From DATLZC01 sp037444005 (lineage in GTDB: Bacteria; Chloroflexota; Dehalococcoidia; DSTF01; JACRBR01), in NCBI GenBank assembly GCA_037444005.1, contig JBBING010000040.1:1-21099 (forward strand): a stretch of 21,099 nt of DNA, given 5' to 3'. The notes under the pieces were generated by a model. That model saw only the letters and a list, made by a program, of their open reading frames with translations. It made no database searches and was not told the DNA's origin. The translations under genes were made by a program, and so were the position numbers. Below, one piece after another: positions 6,646-13,381 of this stretch; position 1 is the stretch's first letter; each line of letters begins with the position of its first letter.

Positions 6646-6757
6646 GCCGGGCGCGACTTCTTCGGACGCGGCGGCGAGCGCCTCTCCCAGAGTGAGGTAG
6701 AGGGCGTCCGCCTCCGGATCCACCCGGAGCATGCAGTTCCTCCCGCGGAAGTATACG
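6646..6757 (-). pseudogene. DUF2283 fragment with DUF4258 tail relic
   Basis: On the minus strand, ATG 6732 with a GGGAGG Shine-Dalgarno opens MLRVDPEADALYLTLGEALA and SEEVAPG, closely matching the first 30 residues of the intact DUF2283 protein at 5562-5774. Homology stops at VAPG, where the frame passes into unrelated codons and on under hicB. Just upstream, KIRVYFRGRN resembles the ISVYFDRRKR end of the DUF4258 protein. This is therefore a second, broken copy of the DUF4258-DUF2283 junction, truncated where hicB begins. Identity to the first copy is high over about 90 bases, including a 34-base stretch (5719-5752 versus 6680-6713) that looks identical by eye. Confidence 0.78.
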
Positions 6758-6814
6758 CGAATCTTTTGCGACGGAGCCGGAGCGAGATCACGAAGGCATG
6801 CCGCCGCCACAACG

Positions 6815-6843
6815 TTGTGCCGCGCCTTTCGAGCCAGTAGACT
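6815..6843 (+). promoter_or_regulatory. Candidate promoter of the DJ-1/PfpI gene
   Basis: TTGTGC (6815-6820) and TAGACT (6838-6843) are spaced by 17 bases. GATACT at 6848-6853 is an alternative -10 box. The region is divergent from the toxin-antitoxin island. Confidence 0.4.
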
Positions 6844-6875
6844 CGCGGATACTTTGCTCAAAACGGAGGCGCGGC

Positions 6876-7469
6876 GTGACTCTCAACATCGGCTTCGTCC
6901 TCTTCCCGCAGTTCGAAGAGCTCGACTTCGCGGGGCCGTTCGAGGTCCTCGGCGTCGCGGCCGAGCTCGCCGACAACCCTTGGCGGCTCTTCACCGTGGC
7001 TGAGACGCGGACGGTGCGCGGAGCCATTGGCGCCGCCCTCCAGGTCGATTACTTCCTGGAAGACGCGCCGCAACCGGACGTGTTCATCATTCCCGGCGGC
7101 GCTGGCGCGCGACACGGTTGCGACAACCCCACGCTGGTCGAGTACGTCGCGCGGACTGGCCGGAGCGCCGCGTTGGTCGGCTCCGTCTGCACCGGAGCGT
7201 TCCTGGCCCACCGCGCGGGGCTGCTCGCCGGGCGCCGCGTGACGACGCACTGGGAATGGCGCGAGAGGCTTCAGGCGCTCGGGGGCCTCACCGTCACTTC
7301 CGACCGCTGGGTGCAAGACGGCAACGTCATCACGGCGGCGGGCGTTTCCGCCGGCATCGACATGGCGCTGTATCTCGTCGGCGTGCTGGCTTCGCCCGAC
7401 CTGGCGCGGCGTTTGCGACGCGCGCTCGAGTACGACCCGGCGCCCCCGTACGACAAGTCCCGCCCCTGA
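6876..7469 (+). CDS. DJ-1/PfpI family protein, isonitrile hydratase-like
   Basis: Class I glutamine amidotransferase-like fold of 197 residues. The start is GTG 6876, fixed by the GGAGG at 6865-6869 with 6-base spacing; an earlier ATG at 6798 would add a stretch overlapping the promoter. PQFEELDFAGPFEVL, FIIPGGAGAR and SVCTGAFLAHRAGLL are seen, with the nucleophile Cys105 at the elbow. TTHWEW and DGNVITAAGVSAGIDMALYL match the isonitrile hydratase/ThiJ subgroup. The substrate is uncertain: other members act as chaperones, glyoxalases or transcription-factor domains. No AraC domain is attached. It lies 37 bases before the agmatinase-like gene but has a separate likely promoter. Confidence 0.88.
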   Translation: MTLNIGFVLFPQFEELDFAGPFEVLGVAAELADNPWRLFTVAETRTVRGAIGAALQVDYFLEDAPQPDVFIIPGGAGARHGCDNPTLVEYVARTGRSAALVGSVCTGAFLAHRAGLLAGRRVTTHWEWRERLQALGGLTVTSDRWVQDGNVITAAGVSAGIDMALYLVGVLASPDLARRLRRALEYDPAPPYDKSRP

Positions 7470-7488
7470 CGCGGTCCGCCGCGCGGCG

Positions 7489-7497
7489 TGCTAAGCT
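7489..7497 (+). promoter_or_regulatory. Extended -10 box before the ureohydrolase gene
   Basis: TGCTAAGCT, that is TG, one base, then TAAGCT. It ends 9 bases before ATG 7507, and no Shine-Dalgarno is visible. It shares TGCTA with the boxes before sppA, lepB and the sigma factor gene. Confidence 0.4.
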
Positions 7498-7506
7498 CCC
7501 ACTACG

Positions 7507-8505
7507 ATGGTCTACGATCGCATGTCCGACCAGCCCGCCTTCACGTCCGGCGGCGAGACCTACCTTCGCGTTCCCCGTATCGAATCCGTCGATCAGCTTC
7601 GCGCCGAGCGCCCCGACGTCGTCATCGTCGGCGCTCCCGTGGACTGGGCGACGACGCATCGCCCGGGGGCGCGGTTCGGCCCTCGGGCCATCCGCGTGGC
7701 GTCCAATCTGCGGCGTGGGGCTTATCACCTGGGCCTCGAGGTATACCCGCTGAGGACGCTACGCGTGTTCGACTACGGCGACGCCGAAATGGCCCCCGGC
7801 GACATCGAACGAAGCCACGCGGGCGTCAAACGTAAAGTGCGCGAGGTCGTCGACGCGGGCGCTATTCCGGTCGTCCTCGGGGGTGACCATTCGATCACGT
7901 ACCCGTCGGCGTCGGCCGTCGCCGAGGCGCGCGGGCCGGGCTCGGTCGGCGTCATCCATTTCGACGCCCACGCCGACACGGCCGACGAGGCCTGGGGCGT
8001 CGCCCTGAGTCACGGCACACCCATGCGCCGCCTGATCACCAGCGGCGCTGTCCCGGGCCCCAACTTCGTCCAGGTCGGCCTGCGGGGCTACTGGCCCCCT
8101 GACGACGTCTGGCGCTGGATGCGCGAGCAAGGGATGCGCTGGCACCTCATGGAAGAGGTCGAGCGCGAGGGAATCGACCGCGTGCTCGACCGGGCGCTGG
8201 AGGAGCTGCGCGAGCACGCCCGGTTCGTCTACCTCTCGGTCGACGTGGACGTCCTCGACCCTGGGTTCGCCCCGGGCACGGGAACGCCCGAGCCCGGGGG
8301 ATTCGCGCCTCGCGAGCTCTTGCGGGCGGTGCGGCGCATCGCGCTGGAGACAGAGCTGGTGGCGCTGGATGTCGTGGAGGTGGCGCCGCCGTACGACGGG
8401 CCCGCCGGAGTCACGGCCGAGGTGGCGCATCGCCTCGTCCTCGAGGTATTGAGCGCGCTGGCGCACCAGCGGGCCGGCCGGACGCCGGGCCCGGTGACGA
8501 GCTGA
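7507..8505 (+). CDS. Agmatinase-family ureohydrolase
   Basis: Cytoplasmic binuclear manganese enzyme of 332 residues in the arginase/agmatinase family. It most likely hydrolyses agmatine to putrescine and urea; guanidinobutyrase or formiminoglutamase activity cannot be excluded. Metal-ligand motifs are all present: VVLGGDHSIT, VIHFDAHAD and SVDVDVLDPGFAPGTGTPE. GARFGPRAIR is the conserved N-terminal substrate-loop region. The start is ATG 7507; Met6 at 7522 is an alternative. The stop is 3 bases from the end of the convergent small membrane protein gene. No polyamine gene is adjacent. Confidence 0.88.
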   Translation: MVYDRMSDQPAFTSGGETYLRVPRIESVDQLRAERPDVVIVGAPVDWATTHRPGARFGPRAIRVASNLRRGAYHLGLEVYPLRTLRVFDYGDAEMAPGDIERSHAGVKRKVREVVDAGAIPVVLGGDHSITYPSASAVAEARGPGSVGVIHFDAHADTADEAWGVALSHGTPMRRLITSGAVPGPNFVQVGLRGYWPPDDVWRWMREQGMRWHLMEEVEREGIDRVLDRALEELREHARFVYLSVDVDVLDPGFAPGTGTPEPGGFAPRELLRAVRRIALETELVALDVVEVAPPYDGPAGVTAEVAHRLVLEVLSALAHQRAGRTPGPVTS

Positions 8506-8508
8506 ACG

Positions 8509-8781
8509 TTACAGGTCCGGCGGCGCGCCGGGCGAACGGAAATGGCGGCGCTCCCACCTGGCGAAGAGCCAGATGCCCACCGCCGCCACGGCCAGCGGGA
8601 TGAGCGCCAGAGCGGGATGAATCGCCAGGAGGATCAACGCCGAGGCCAGGACGCCAAGCAGCAGCCCGAGCGCGAGCATCGGCCAGAACAGGATACTGAA
8701 CGCCGCCCACGTGAGGATCAGCACCTGGGAGCAGCCGCCAGGCTCCCGCGATCGAGGCTCCTGTTCGTAATAGATGCCCAT
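8509..8781 (-). CDS. Small hypothetical membrane protein
   Basis: I do not recognise a family. From ATG 8781 it has 90 residues: a polar N-terminus MGIYYEQEPRSREPGG, then two or three hydrophobic stretches (VLILTWAAFSILFWPML, LGLLLGVLASALILLAI and ALALIPLAVAAVGIWLF), and a basic tail RWERRHFRS. An ATG at 8796 is possible (95 residues), but a TGGTACGAT extended -10-like box covers 8795-8803, favouring the inner start with a very short leader. It is convergent with the ureohydrolase gene. Function is unknown. Confidence 0.6.
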   Translation of the reverse strand: MGIYYEQEPRSREPGGCSQVLILTWAAFSILFWPMLALGLLLGVLASALILLAIHPALALIPLAVAAVGIWLFARWERRHFRSPGAPPDL

Positions 8782-8846
8782 GACGTTCCGCCGCATCGTA
8801 CCAGAAGCGTCGCCCGCGCGACCGGGATGAACGAGCCCGAATCGCC

Positions 8847-9491
8847 ATGAAGCGCGTCGCCGCCATCCTCCTGGCTGCCGGGAGATCCGAACGCATGGGC
8901 CGTCCGAAGCCCCTGCTTCCGTGGGGCTCGCAGACGCTCGTCGCCTATCAGGTCACCGAACTCGCGGCGGCAGGCTGCGACCCCGTCATCGTGGTGCTCG
9001 GCCACGACGCCGACGCCATTCTCCCCCATCTGGACCACCCCAATGTCGAGGTGGTCGTGAACCCCCGCTACGACGAAGGGCGGGCGTCGTCGCTCCGGGC
9101 GGGCGCCCAGGCCGTGCCCTACGACGCCGATGCCGTCGTCGTGCTCTCGGTCGACCAGCCGCGGCCCCGGGACGTCGTCCTGCGGCTGCTCGCCGAGCAC
9201 GAGCGCGGCGGCGCCCTCGTCACGCAACCCGAGCACCGGGGGCGTCGCGGCCATCCGGTCGCGTTGAGCGCGGCGCTGCTGCCGGAGCTCCGCCAGGTCA
9301 CGGAGGAGACGCTCGGAATGCGCGCCGTGCTCCGCGCGCACGCAAGCGAGACGCGGCTCGTGCCGTTCGACGACGCCGTGGTCACCGTCGACCTGAACAC
9401 ACCGGAAGACGTCGATCGCGCGCTGCCGCTCTTCGGCCTGACAAACGCGGCGGGTCGCGAACCGTCAGGACCCGGGCGGGCCGCTCAGTAG
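8847..9491 (+). CDS. NTP transferase, MocA/MobA-like molybdopterin nucleotidyltransferase
   Basis: A GT-A fold nucleotidyltransferase of 214 residues. AAILLAAGRSERMGRPKPLL is the nucleotide-binding loop, followed by GHDADAI, NPRYDEGRASSLRAG and VVLSVDQPRP. GRRGHPVALS is the GHP element typical of CTP:molybdopterin cytidylyltransferases (MocA), which mature xanthine dehydrogenase/CO dehydrogenase-type enzymes. No molybdoenzyme gene is adjacent, so MocA is more likely than proven. ATG 8847 has no clear Shine-Dalgarno. Its stop overlaps the apt stop by 7 bases in convergent orientation. Confidence 0.85.
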   Translation: MKRVAAILLAAGRSERMGRPKPLLPWGSQTLVAYQVTELAAAGCDPVIVVLGHDADAILPHLDHPNVEVVVNPRYDEGRASSLRAGAQAVPYDADAVVVLSVDQPRPRDVVLRLLAEHERGGALVTQPEHRGRRGHPVALSAALLPELRQVTEETLGMRAVLRAHASETRLVPFDDAVVTVDLNTPEDVDRALPLFGLTNAAGREPSGPGRAAQ

Positions 9492-10027
9492 TGGATGAGC
9501 GCGTGGACGTCGCGGCCCGCGAGCCGTTCCATGCCGCCCAGGTCGTCCAGCACGACGAGGAACAGGATCGAGACCACTTCGGCGCCCAGCATCTCGATGA
9601 GTCGCGCCGCGGCCTCCGCAGTGCCTCCGGTCGCGAGCAGGTCGTCGACCAGCGCCGCTCGCTGTCCCGGGCGCAGCCCGTCGGCATGGATGTCGAGCTG
9701 TCCCTGTCCGTACTCGAGCGCGTACTCGACGGACATGCGCTCGGCGGGAAGCTTGCCCGCCTTCCGCACTGGGACGAAGGGGACCCCGAGGTTGTACGCG
9801 ACGGGCGCGCCGAACAGAAAGCCGCGCGACTCGATGCCGACGATGGCCTCGATCCGCCGCGGGCGCAGATACGCCGTGAAGTCGTCGATCACTTGACGGA
9901 ACGCGGCCGCGTCCTGCAGCAGCGGCGTGATGTCACGAAAGAGCACGCCTGGCTGAGGAAAGTCGGGCACATCGCGGATGAACGCTCGGAGGTCCAGCCC
10001 GCCGGCGGCTCCCGCGTGCTCACACAC
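9485..10027 (-). CDS. apt: Adenine phosphoribosyltransferase
   Basis: Purine salvage enzyme converting adenine and PRPP to AMP. The 180-residue protein shows FIRDVPDFPQPGVLFRDITP at the N-terminus, IVGIESRGFLFGAPVAY in the middle and the PRPP-binding ALVDDLLATGGTAEAA. GTG 10027 overlaps the last bases of the upstream mbfA-like gene, whose stop is at 10020-10022, suggesting translational coupling. The family usually begins near LDLRAFIRD, so about ten extra residues (MCEHAGAAGG) precede the conserved start; a CTG start is the only obvious inner choice. Identification is secure, the exact start less so. Confidence 0.95.
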   Translation of the reverse strand: MCEHAGAAGGLDLRAFIRDVPDFPQPGVLFRDITPLLQDAAAFRQVIDDFTAYLRPRRIEAIVGIESRGFLFGAPVAYNLGVPFVPVRKAGKLPAERMSVEYALEYGQGQLDIHADGLRPGQRAALVDDLLATGGTAEAAARLIEMLGAEVVSILFLVVLDDLGGMERLAGRDVHALIHY

Positions 10028-11180
10028 CGGTAGACACTCCGATCAGCCGGCCGACGCCGAAGGTCAGCGCCGCTGCGGCCGCCGCGATCGCGAGCTGTCG
10101 CAGTCCGCTGACGAGGGCGTTGCGACCGGTAAAGAGCGACAGCGCCGCCCCGACGCCGAACACAGCCACGGCGCTCATCGCGGCGCTCGCGACGACGAAG
10201 GGCAGGCTCGCGTTCGCCCCGAAGAAGAACGGCACGACCGGGACCAGCGCCCCCAGCGCGAAGGCGATGAACGAGCCGATGGCCGCGCCCCAGGGCGAGC
10301 CGAGCTCTCCCGGGTCCAGCCCGAGCTCTTCGCGGACCATGGTGTCCAGCGCCGACTCGGGGCTCGCCATGAGCCGGTCCGCCATGGCCTCCGCCTCTTC
10401 CTTCGGCACGCCCTTCGCCCGGTAGATTAGCGCGAGCTCCCGGCGCTCCTCCTCCGGCGCCATCGCCAGCTCGTCGCGTTCGAGCTCGATCTGGCGTTCG
10501 AACAGCTCCCGCTGCGCACGCATGGAGACGTACTCACCCGCGGCCATGGAGAAGGCGCCCGCGAGCAATCCCGCGAGCCCCGCCAGCAGCACGAACTTCC
10601 CCTCGGTCTGCGCCCCCGCGAAGCCCATCACCAGCGACGTGTTGGACACCAGACCGTCGCTCACACCGAACACCGTAGCCCGCAGCGTCCCGCTCGTGCC
10701 TCGGCGGTGCCAGGGCTCGCGCGCGGCGATCTCCTCCGGCGGCGCCGGCGCCGTCCGGCTCAGCGTCGCCAGCGTCCGGGCGTGCTTACGCTCGTCGGGA
10801 GCCAGCGCCTGCGCCGTCGCGTCCTGCGCCATGTAGTCCTGGTAACCGGTCGCCTCCATGGTGCGGACGATGGGGAGCACGGCGTCCACCCCGAACCGCC
10901 GCGCGAGCCACCCGATGGCCCGAACGCGGAAGCTGGGGGCTCCGGCGGGAGGAGCGACGCCCAGCTCCTGGAGCTTCTCGCGCCAGACCGAGGCGTGGCG
11001 GTCCTCGACCTGCGCCAGCTCCTCGAACACCCGGGCTCGCGCGGGGTCCGGCTCGGCCGCCGCGAGGAGCCGGTAGAGGGCGGCGCCGTCGATCTCGCCC
11101 TGCAGGTTCCGCTGGAGGCGCCGCACCTCGTCTGTTCTCGCGCCGTCTCGCGGAGCCGGAGGGGTCGGTTCGGCAGACAT
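10020..11180 (-). CDS. Ferritin-like/VIT1 fusion, MbfA-type iron exporter
   Basis: A 386-residue two-part protein. Residues about 17-150 form a rubrerythrin-like helical domain with diiron ligands suggested by Glu29, Glu59 and His62 (QGEIDGAALY and QVEDRHASVW) and a second DERKHARTL element. Residues about 165-386 form a CCC1/VIT1 domain: GVSDGLVSNTSLVMGF, FSMAAGEYVSM, a cytoplasmic helix-rich insert, then GSFIAFALGALVPVVPFFFG and two further helices. Known relatives (MbfA of rhizobia) export iron and protect against iron/peroxide stress. The start is ATG 11180, with no clear Shine-Dalgarno. A promoter with a palindromic spacer lies immediately upstream. The downstream apt gene is overlapped. 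Confidence 0.9.
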   Translation of the reverse strand: MSAEPTPPAPRDGARTDEVRRLQRNLQGEIDGAALYRLLAAAEPDPARARVFEELAQVEDRHASVWREKLQELGVAPPAGAPSFRVRAIGWLARRFGVDAVLPIVRTMEATGYQDYMAQDATAQALAPDERKHARTLATLSRTAPAPPEEIAAREPWHRRGTSGTLRATVFGVSDGLVSNTSLVMGFAGAQTEGKFVLLAGLAGLLAGAFSMAAGEYVSMRAQRELFERQIELERDELAMAPEEERRELALIYRAKGVPKEEAEAMADRLMASPESALDTMVREELGLDPGELGSPWGAAIGSFIAFALGALVPVVPFFFGANASLPFVVASAAMSAVAVFGVGAALSLFTGRNALVSGLRQLAIAAAAAALTFGVGRLIGVSTGV

Positions 11181-11189
11181 GGCGGTTGC

Positions 11190-11218
11190 ATGGTAGCGAC
11201 GCCTTCGAAGGCTGAAAA
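11190..11218 (-). promoter_or_regulatory. Putative mbfA promoter with a 12-bp palindrome in its spacer
   Basis: On the minus strand TTTTCA (11213-11218) and TACCAT (11190-11195) are separated by 17 bases. The perfect palindrome GCCTTCGAAGGC (11201-11212) occupies that spacer. A dimeric regulator binding there would block or remodel the promoter. Transcription would start near 11183, almost at ATG 11180. Confidence 0.45.
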
Positions 11219-11243
11219 GTGCCGCGCGGACCGCGATTCGTCA

Positions 11244-11252
11244 TGCTACAGT
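11244..11252 (+). promoter_or_regulatory. Extended -10 box before the sppA-like gene
   Basis: TGCTACAGT, an extended -10 of the TGnTAnnnT form, is 21 bases before ATG 11274. A GAGGAG Shine-Dalgarno at 11259-11264 lies between them. No clear -35 is seen. Confidence 0.45.
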
Positions 11253-11273
11253 GACGGCGAGGAGAAGCCGCCG

Positions 11274-12083
11274 ATGTTCCCCTTCCCGCGTCCCGACCAT
11301 ATCGCCGTCGTCGAGCTGTTCGGACCGATCGCCGGAGGCCACCGCGTCGCCGAGCTGGTGCGTATCCTGGGAGACCTCGAGCGCACCGTTGCGGCGAGAG
11401 CCGTCCTCGTCGACGTCGACTGTCCCGGAGGGAGCGTCGCCGGGTCCGATCACCTGCATCTCGCGCTGCGGCGGCTGGCGGCTCAAAAGCCGGTCGTCGC
11501 CTTCGTGCGCGGGATGGCGGCGTCGGGCGGGTATCTCGCCATCTGCGCCGCCCGCCGCATCGTCGCCCTGCCCACGGCCGTCATCGGCTCGATCGGTGTC
11601 CTCTCCATGCGGCCCATCGTGAGCGACCTGCTTTCGCGGCTCGGAGTCCGCATGACCGTGCACAAGCGGGGGCCGTACAAGGACATGTGGTCGCCCTTCC
11701 GGGAGCCCACGAAGGAAGAGGAGGCGCGCGAACAGGCGCTGCTCGACGAGTTCTACGACCGGTTCGTGCGGTCCGTCGCCGACGCGCGGGGCATGGCCGA
11801 CGAGCGGGTGCGCGAGCTGGCGACCGGCGAGGTGTTCACCGGCGCCAAGGCGCTCGAAGCCGGGCTGGTGGATGAGACGGGCGACTTCGAAACGGCCGTC
11901 GCGGCGGCCATGCGCCTGGGAGCCGTCGAGCGCCGGCTGGTGACGTACCGGCCGCGCCGGACGCTCCGCGAGCGCCTCCTGGGAGGCTTCGCGGCGGAGG
12001 TCAGCCTGGCGCTGGAAGACGCGCTCTGGCGGAGCGCCTACGGCGGGCCGGAGTTCCGGGGGCGCCCGCCGCGGGCGCGCTGA
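11274..12083 (+). CDS. SppA-type signal peptide peptidase (S49 serine protease)
   Basis: ClpP-fold peptidase of 269 residues that degrades cleaved signal peptides or other membrane-associated peptides. VLVDVDCPGGSVAGSDHLH, GMAASGGYLAIC with nucleophile Ser84, and KRGPYKDMWSPF with general-base Lys136 form the Ser-Lys dyad region. Unlike most SppA proteins, no clear N-terminal membrane helix is visible: residues 1-20 (MFPFPRPDHIAVVELFGPIA) enter the fold directly. It may thus be a cytoplasmic or peripherally bound form. The start is supported by GAGGAG 9 bases upstream; an in-frame upstream extension to 10707 is antisense to mbfA and rejected. The next gene is an HtrA-type protease on the same strand. 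Confidence 0.9.
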   Translation: MFPFPRPDHIAVVELFGPIAGGHRVAELVRILGDLERTVAARAVLVDVDCPGGSVAGSDHLHLALRRLAAQKPVVAFVRGMAASGGYLAICAARRIVALPTAVIGSIGVLSMRPIVSDLLSRLGVRMTVHKRGPYKDMWSPFREPTKEEEAREQALLDEFYDRFVRSVADARGMADERVRELATGEVFTGAKALEAGLVDETGDFETAVAAAMRLGAVERRLVTYRPRRTLRERLLGGFAAEVSLALEDALWRSAYGGPEFRGRPPRAR

Positions 12084-12106
12084 GGCGCCGCCTTTACACT
12101 TTCTTT
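12062..12106 (+). terminator. Possible terminator after the sppA-like gene
   Basis: GCGCCCG (12062-12068) pairs with CGGGCGC (12072-12078) at the end of the coding region, and AGGC/GCCT (12083-12093) forms a second small hairpin followed by TTTACACTTTCTTT. The T-rich run is interrupted, so termination is plausible but unproven. Confidence 0.35.
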
Positions 12107-12130
12107 ACGACGTCGTCACACGAAGACGAC
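12107..12130. repeat. Palindrome and overlapping inverted repeat before htrA
   Basis: ACGACGTCGT (12107-12116) is a perfect 10-bp palindrome. GTCGTC (12112-12117) also pairs with GACGAC (12125-12130) across a 7-base loop. The site is in the 111-base spacer before the HtrA-like gene, and could be an operator of a stress regulator. Confidence 0.4.
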
Positions 12131-12194
12131 GGCGCCGCAGGAAAATAGGGAACGAAACGACCGCATCGAATTCCATGGGGAGGGGATACCCGCT

Positions 12195-13310
12195 GTGAAA
12201 CGCTCCACGTTGCTGCTCGTCCCGCTCATCGTTATCAGCATGCTGCTCGGCGCCGGCGTCGTCATCGGCGTCGACCGGCTCACGGAGGAGGAAGGCTCCC
12301 AGACCGCGGCGCCGCCGGCCGGCGCCATCAGCGAACCGGAGAGCCAGCCGCAGGGCGCCTCTCCGCTGACCTCGGACCTCTCGGAGCTCTACGACCGCGT
12401 GCGTCCCTCCGTCGTGCTCATCCGCGGACAGCGGACTGGGCCGGGCGGGCTTCCGGGCGCTCAGGGCACCGGGACCGGTCTCGTGCTCGACACCGAGGGG
12501 CACATCCTGACCAACGACCACGTGGTCCGCGGCTTCGACGAAGTGTTCGTCACGTTCGCTGACGGCACCGAGGTGCGCGCGGACGTGCTCGGCCGCGATC
12601 CCGGGAACGACCTCGCCATCGTGAAGGCCCGCGACGCGGGCGAGCTCCTGAAGCCGGCGACCCTGGGCGACTCGTCGCAGGTCAAGGTCGGACAGCCCGT
12701 GGTCGCCATCGGAAACCCCTTCGACCTCGAAGCGACGATGACCGCGGGCATCGTGAGCGGGTTGAACCGCACCCTCCCGTCCAGCGCGAACGGCCGGCCC
12801 ATTCGGGGCCTCATTCAGACCGACGCCGCCGTCAACCCCGGGAACTCCGGCGGGCCGTTGCTCACGCTCGACGGTAAGGTCATCGGCATCAATACGGCGG
12901 TGGAGAACCCGTCGGGCGGCAACTTCTTCGTAGGCGTGGGCTACGCCGTCCCCATCGACACGGCGAAGCGCTTCCTGCCCAAGCTCATCGCCGGCGAGAC
13001 CATCGCCCACCCGCGCCTCGGCATTTCGGGCGACACGGTCACGCCACGCATCGTCGAGGAGTTCGACCTGAAGGTGGAGAAGGGCGTGCTCGTCGCCGAC
13101 GTGGCGCGCAATAGCGCCGCCGACGAGGCGGGCCTCCGCGAAGGCGACGTCATCGTCGCGCTGGACGGCCAGCCCATCGAGACCTTCGACCAGCTGGCCG
13201 ACGCCATCGACGCGAAGGAGGTCGGCGACACGGTCACCGTGACCGTGAACCGCGGCGGGGAGGAACTCGAGCTCACGGCGAAGTTGCGCGACTGGGACGC
13301 GCAGGCCTGA
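12195..13310 (+). CDS. HtrA/DegP-like serine protease with PDZ domain
   Basis: Membrane-anchored extracytoplasmic quality-control protease of 371 residues. The start is GTG 12195 with a GGGGAGGGG purine run ending 9 bases upstream. Residues 4-25 (STLLLVPLIVISMLLGAGVV) are an uncleaved signal anchor, followed by an acidic, Pro-rich linker. The trypsin-like domain carries His109 (TNDHVV), Asp139 (GNDLAIV) and Ser218 (NPGNSGGP), the full catalytic triad. A single C-terminal PDZ domain (about 275-365) includes GVLVADVARNSAADEAGLREG. This one-PDZ, anchored architecture matches DegS/HtrA of Gram-positive bacteria. The gene probably has its own regulation, given the palindromes upstream. Confidence 0.95.
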   Translation: MKRSTLLLVPLIVISMLLGAGVVIGVDRLTEEEGSQTAAPPAGAISEPESQPQGASPLTSDLSELYDRVRPSVVLIRGQRTGPGGLPGAQGTGTGLVLDTEGHILTNDHVVRGFDEVFVTFADGTEVRADVLGRDPGNDLAIVKARDAGELLKPATLGDSSQVKVGQPVVAIGNPFDLEATMTAGIVSGLNRTLPSSANGRPIRGLIQTDAAVNPGNSGGPLLTLDGKVIGINTAVENPSGGNFFVGVGYAVPIDTAKRFLPKLIAGETIAHPRLGISGDTVTPRIVEEFDLKVEKGVLVADVARNSAADEAGLREGDVIVALDGQPIETFDQLADAIDAKEVGDTVTVTVNRGGEELELTAKLRDWDAQA

Positions 13311-13381
13311 AGCGGGGCCGCGCTGTCGCCCCCGCGGCTCCTCCGGTAGGATCGTTTCGCACGCCGCCTTCCGGGGGGCCC

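Noticed and set aside
10707..11273. Long N-terminal extension of the sppA frame
   Set aside because: It is antisense to mbfA. ATG 11274 has a good Shine-Dalgarno and an upstream extended -10 box.
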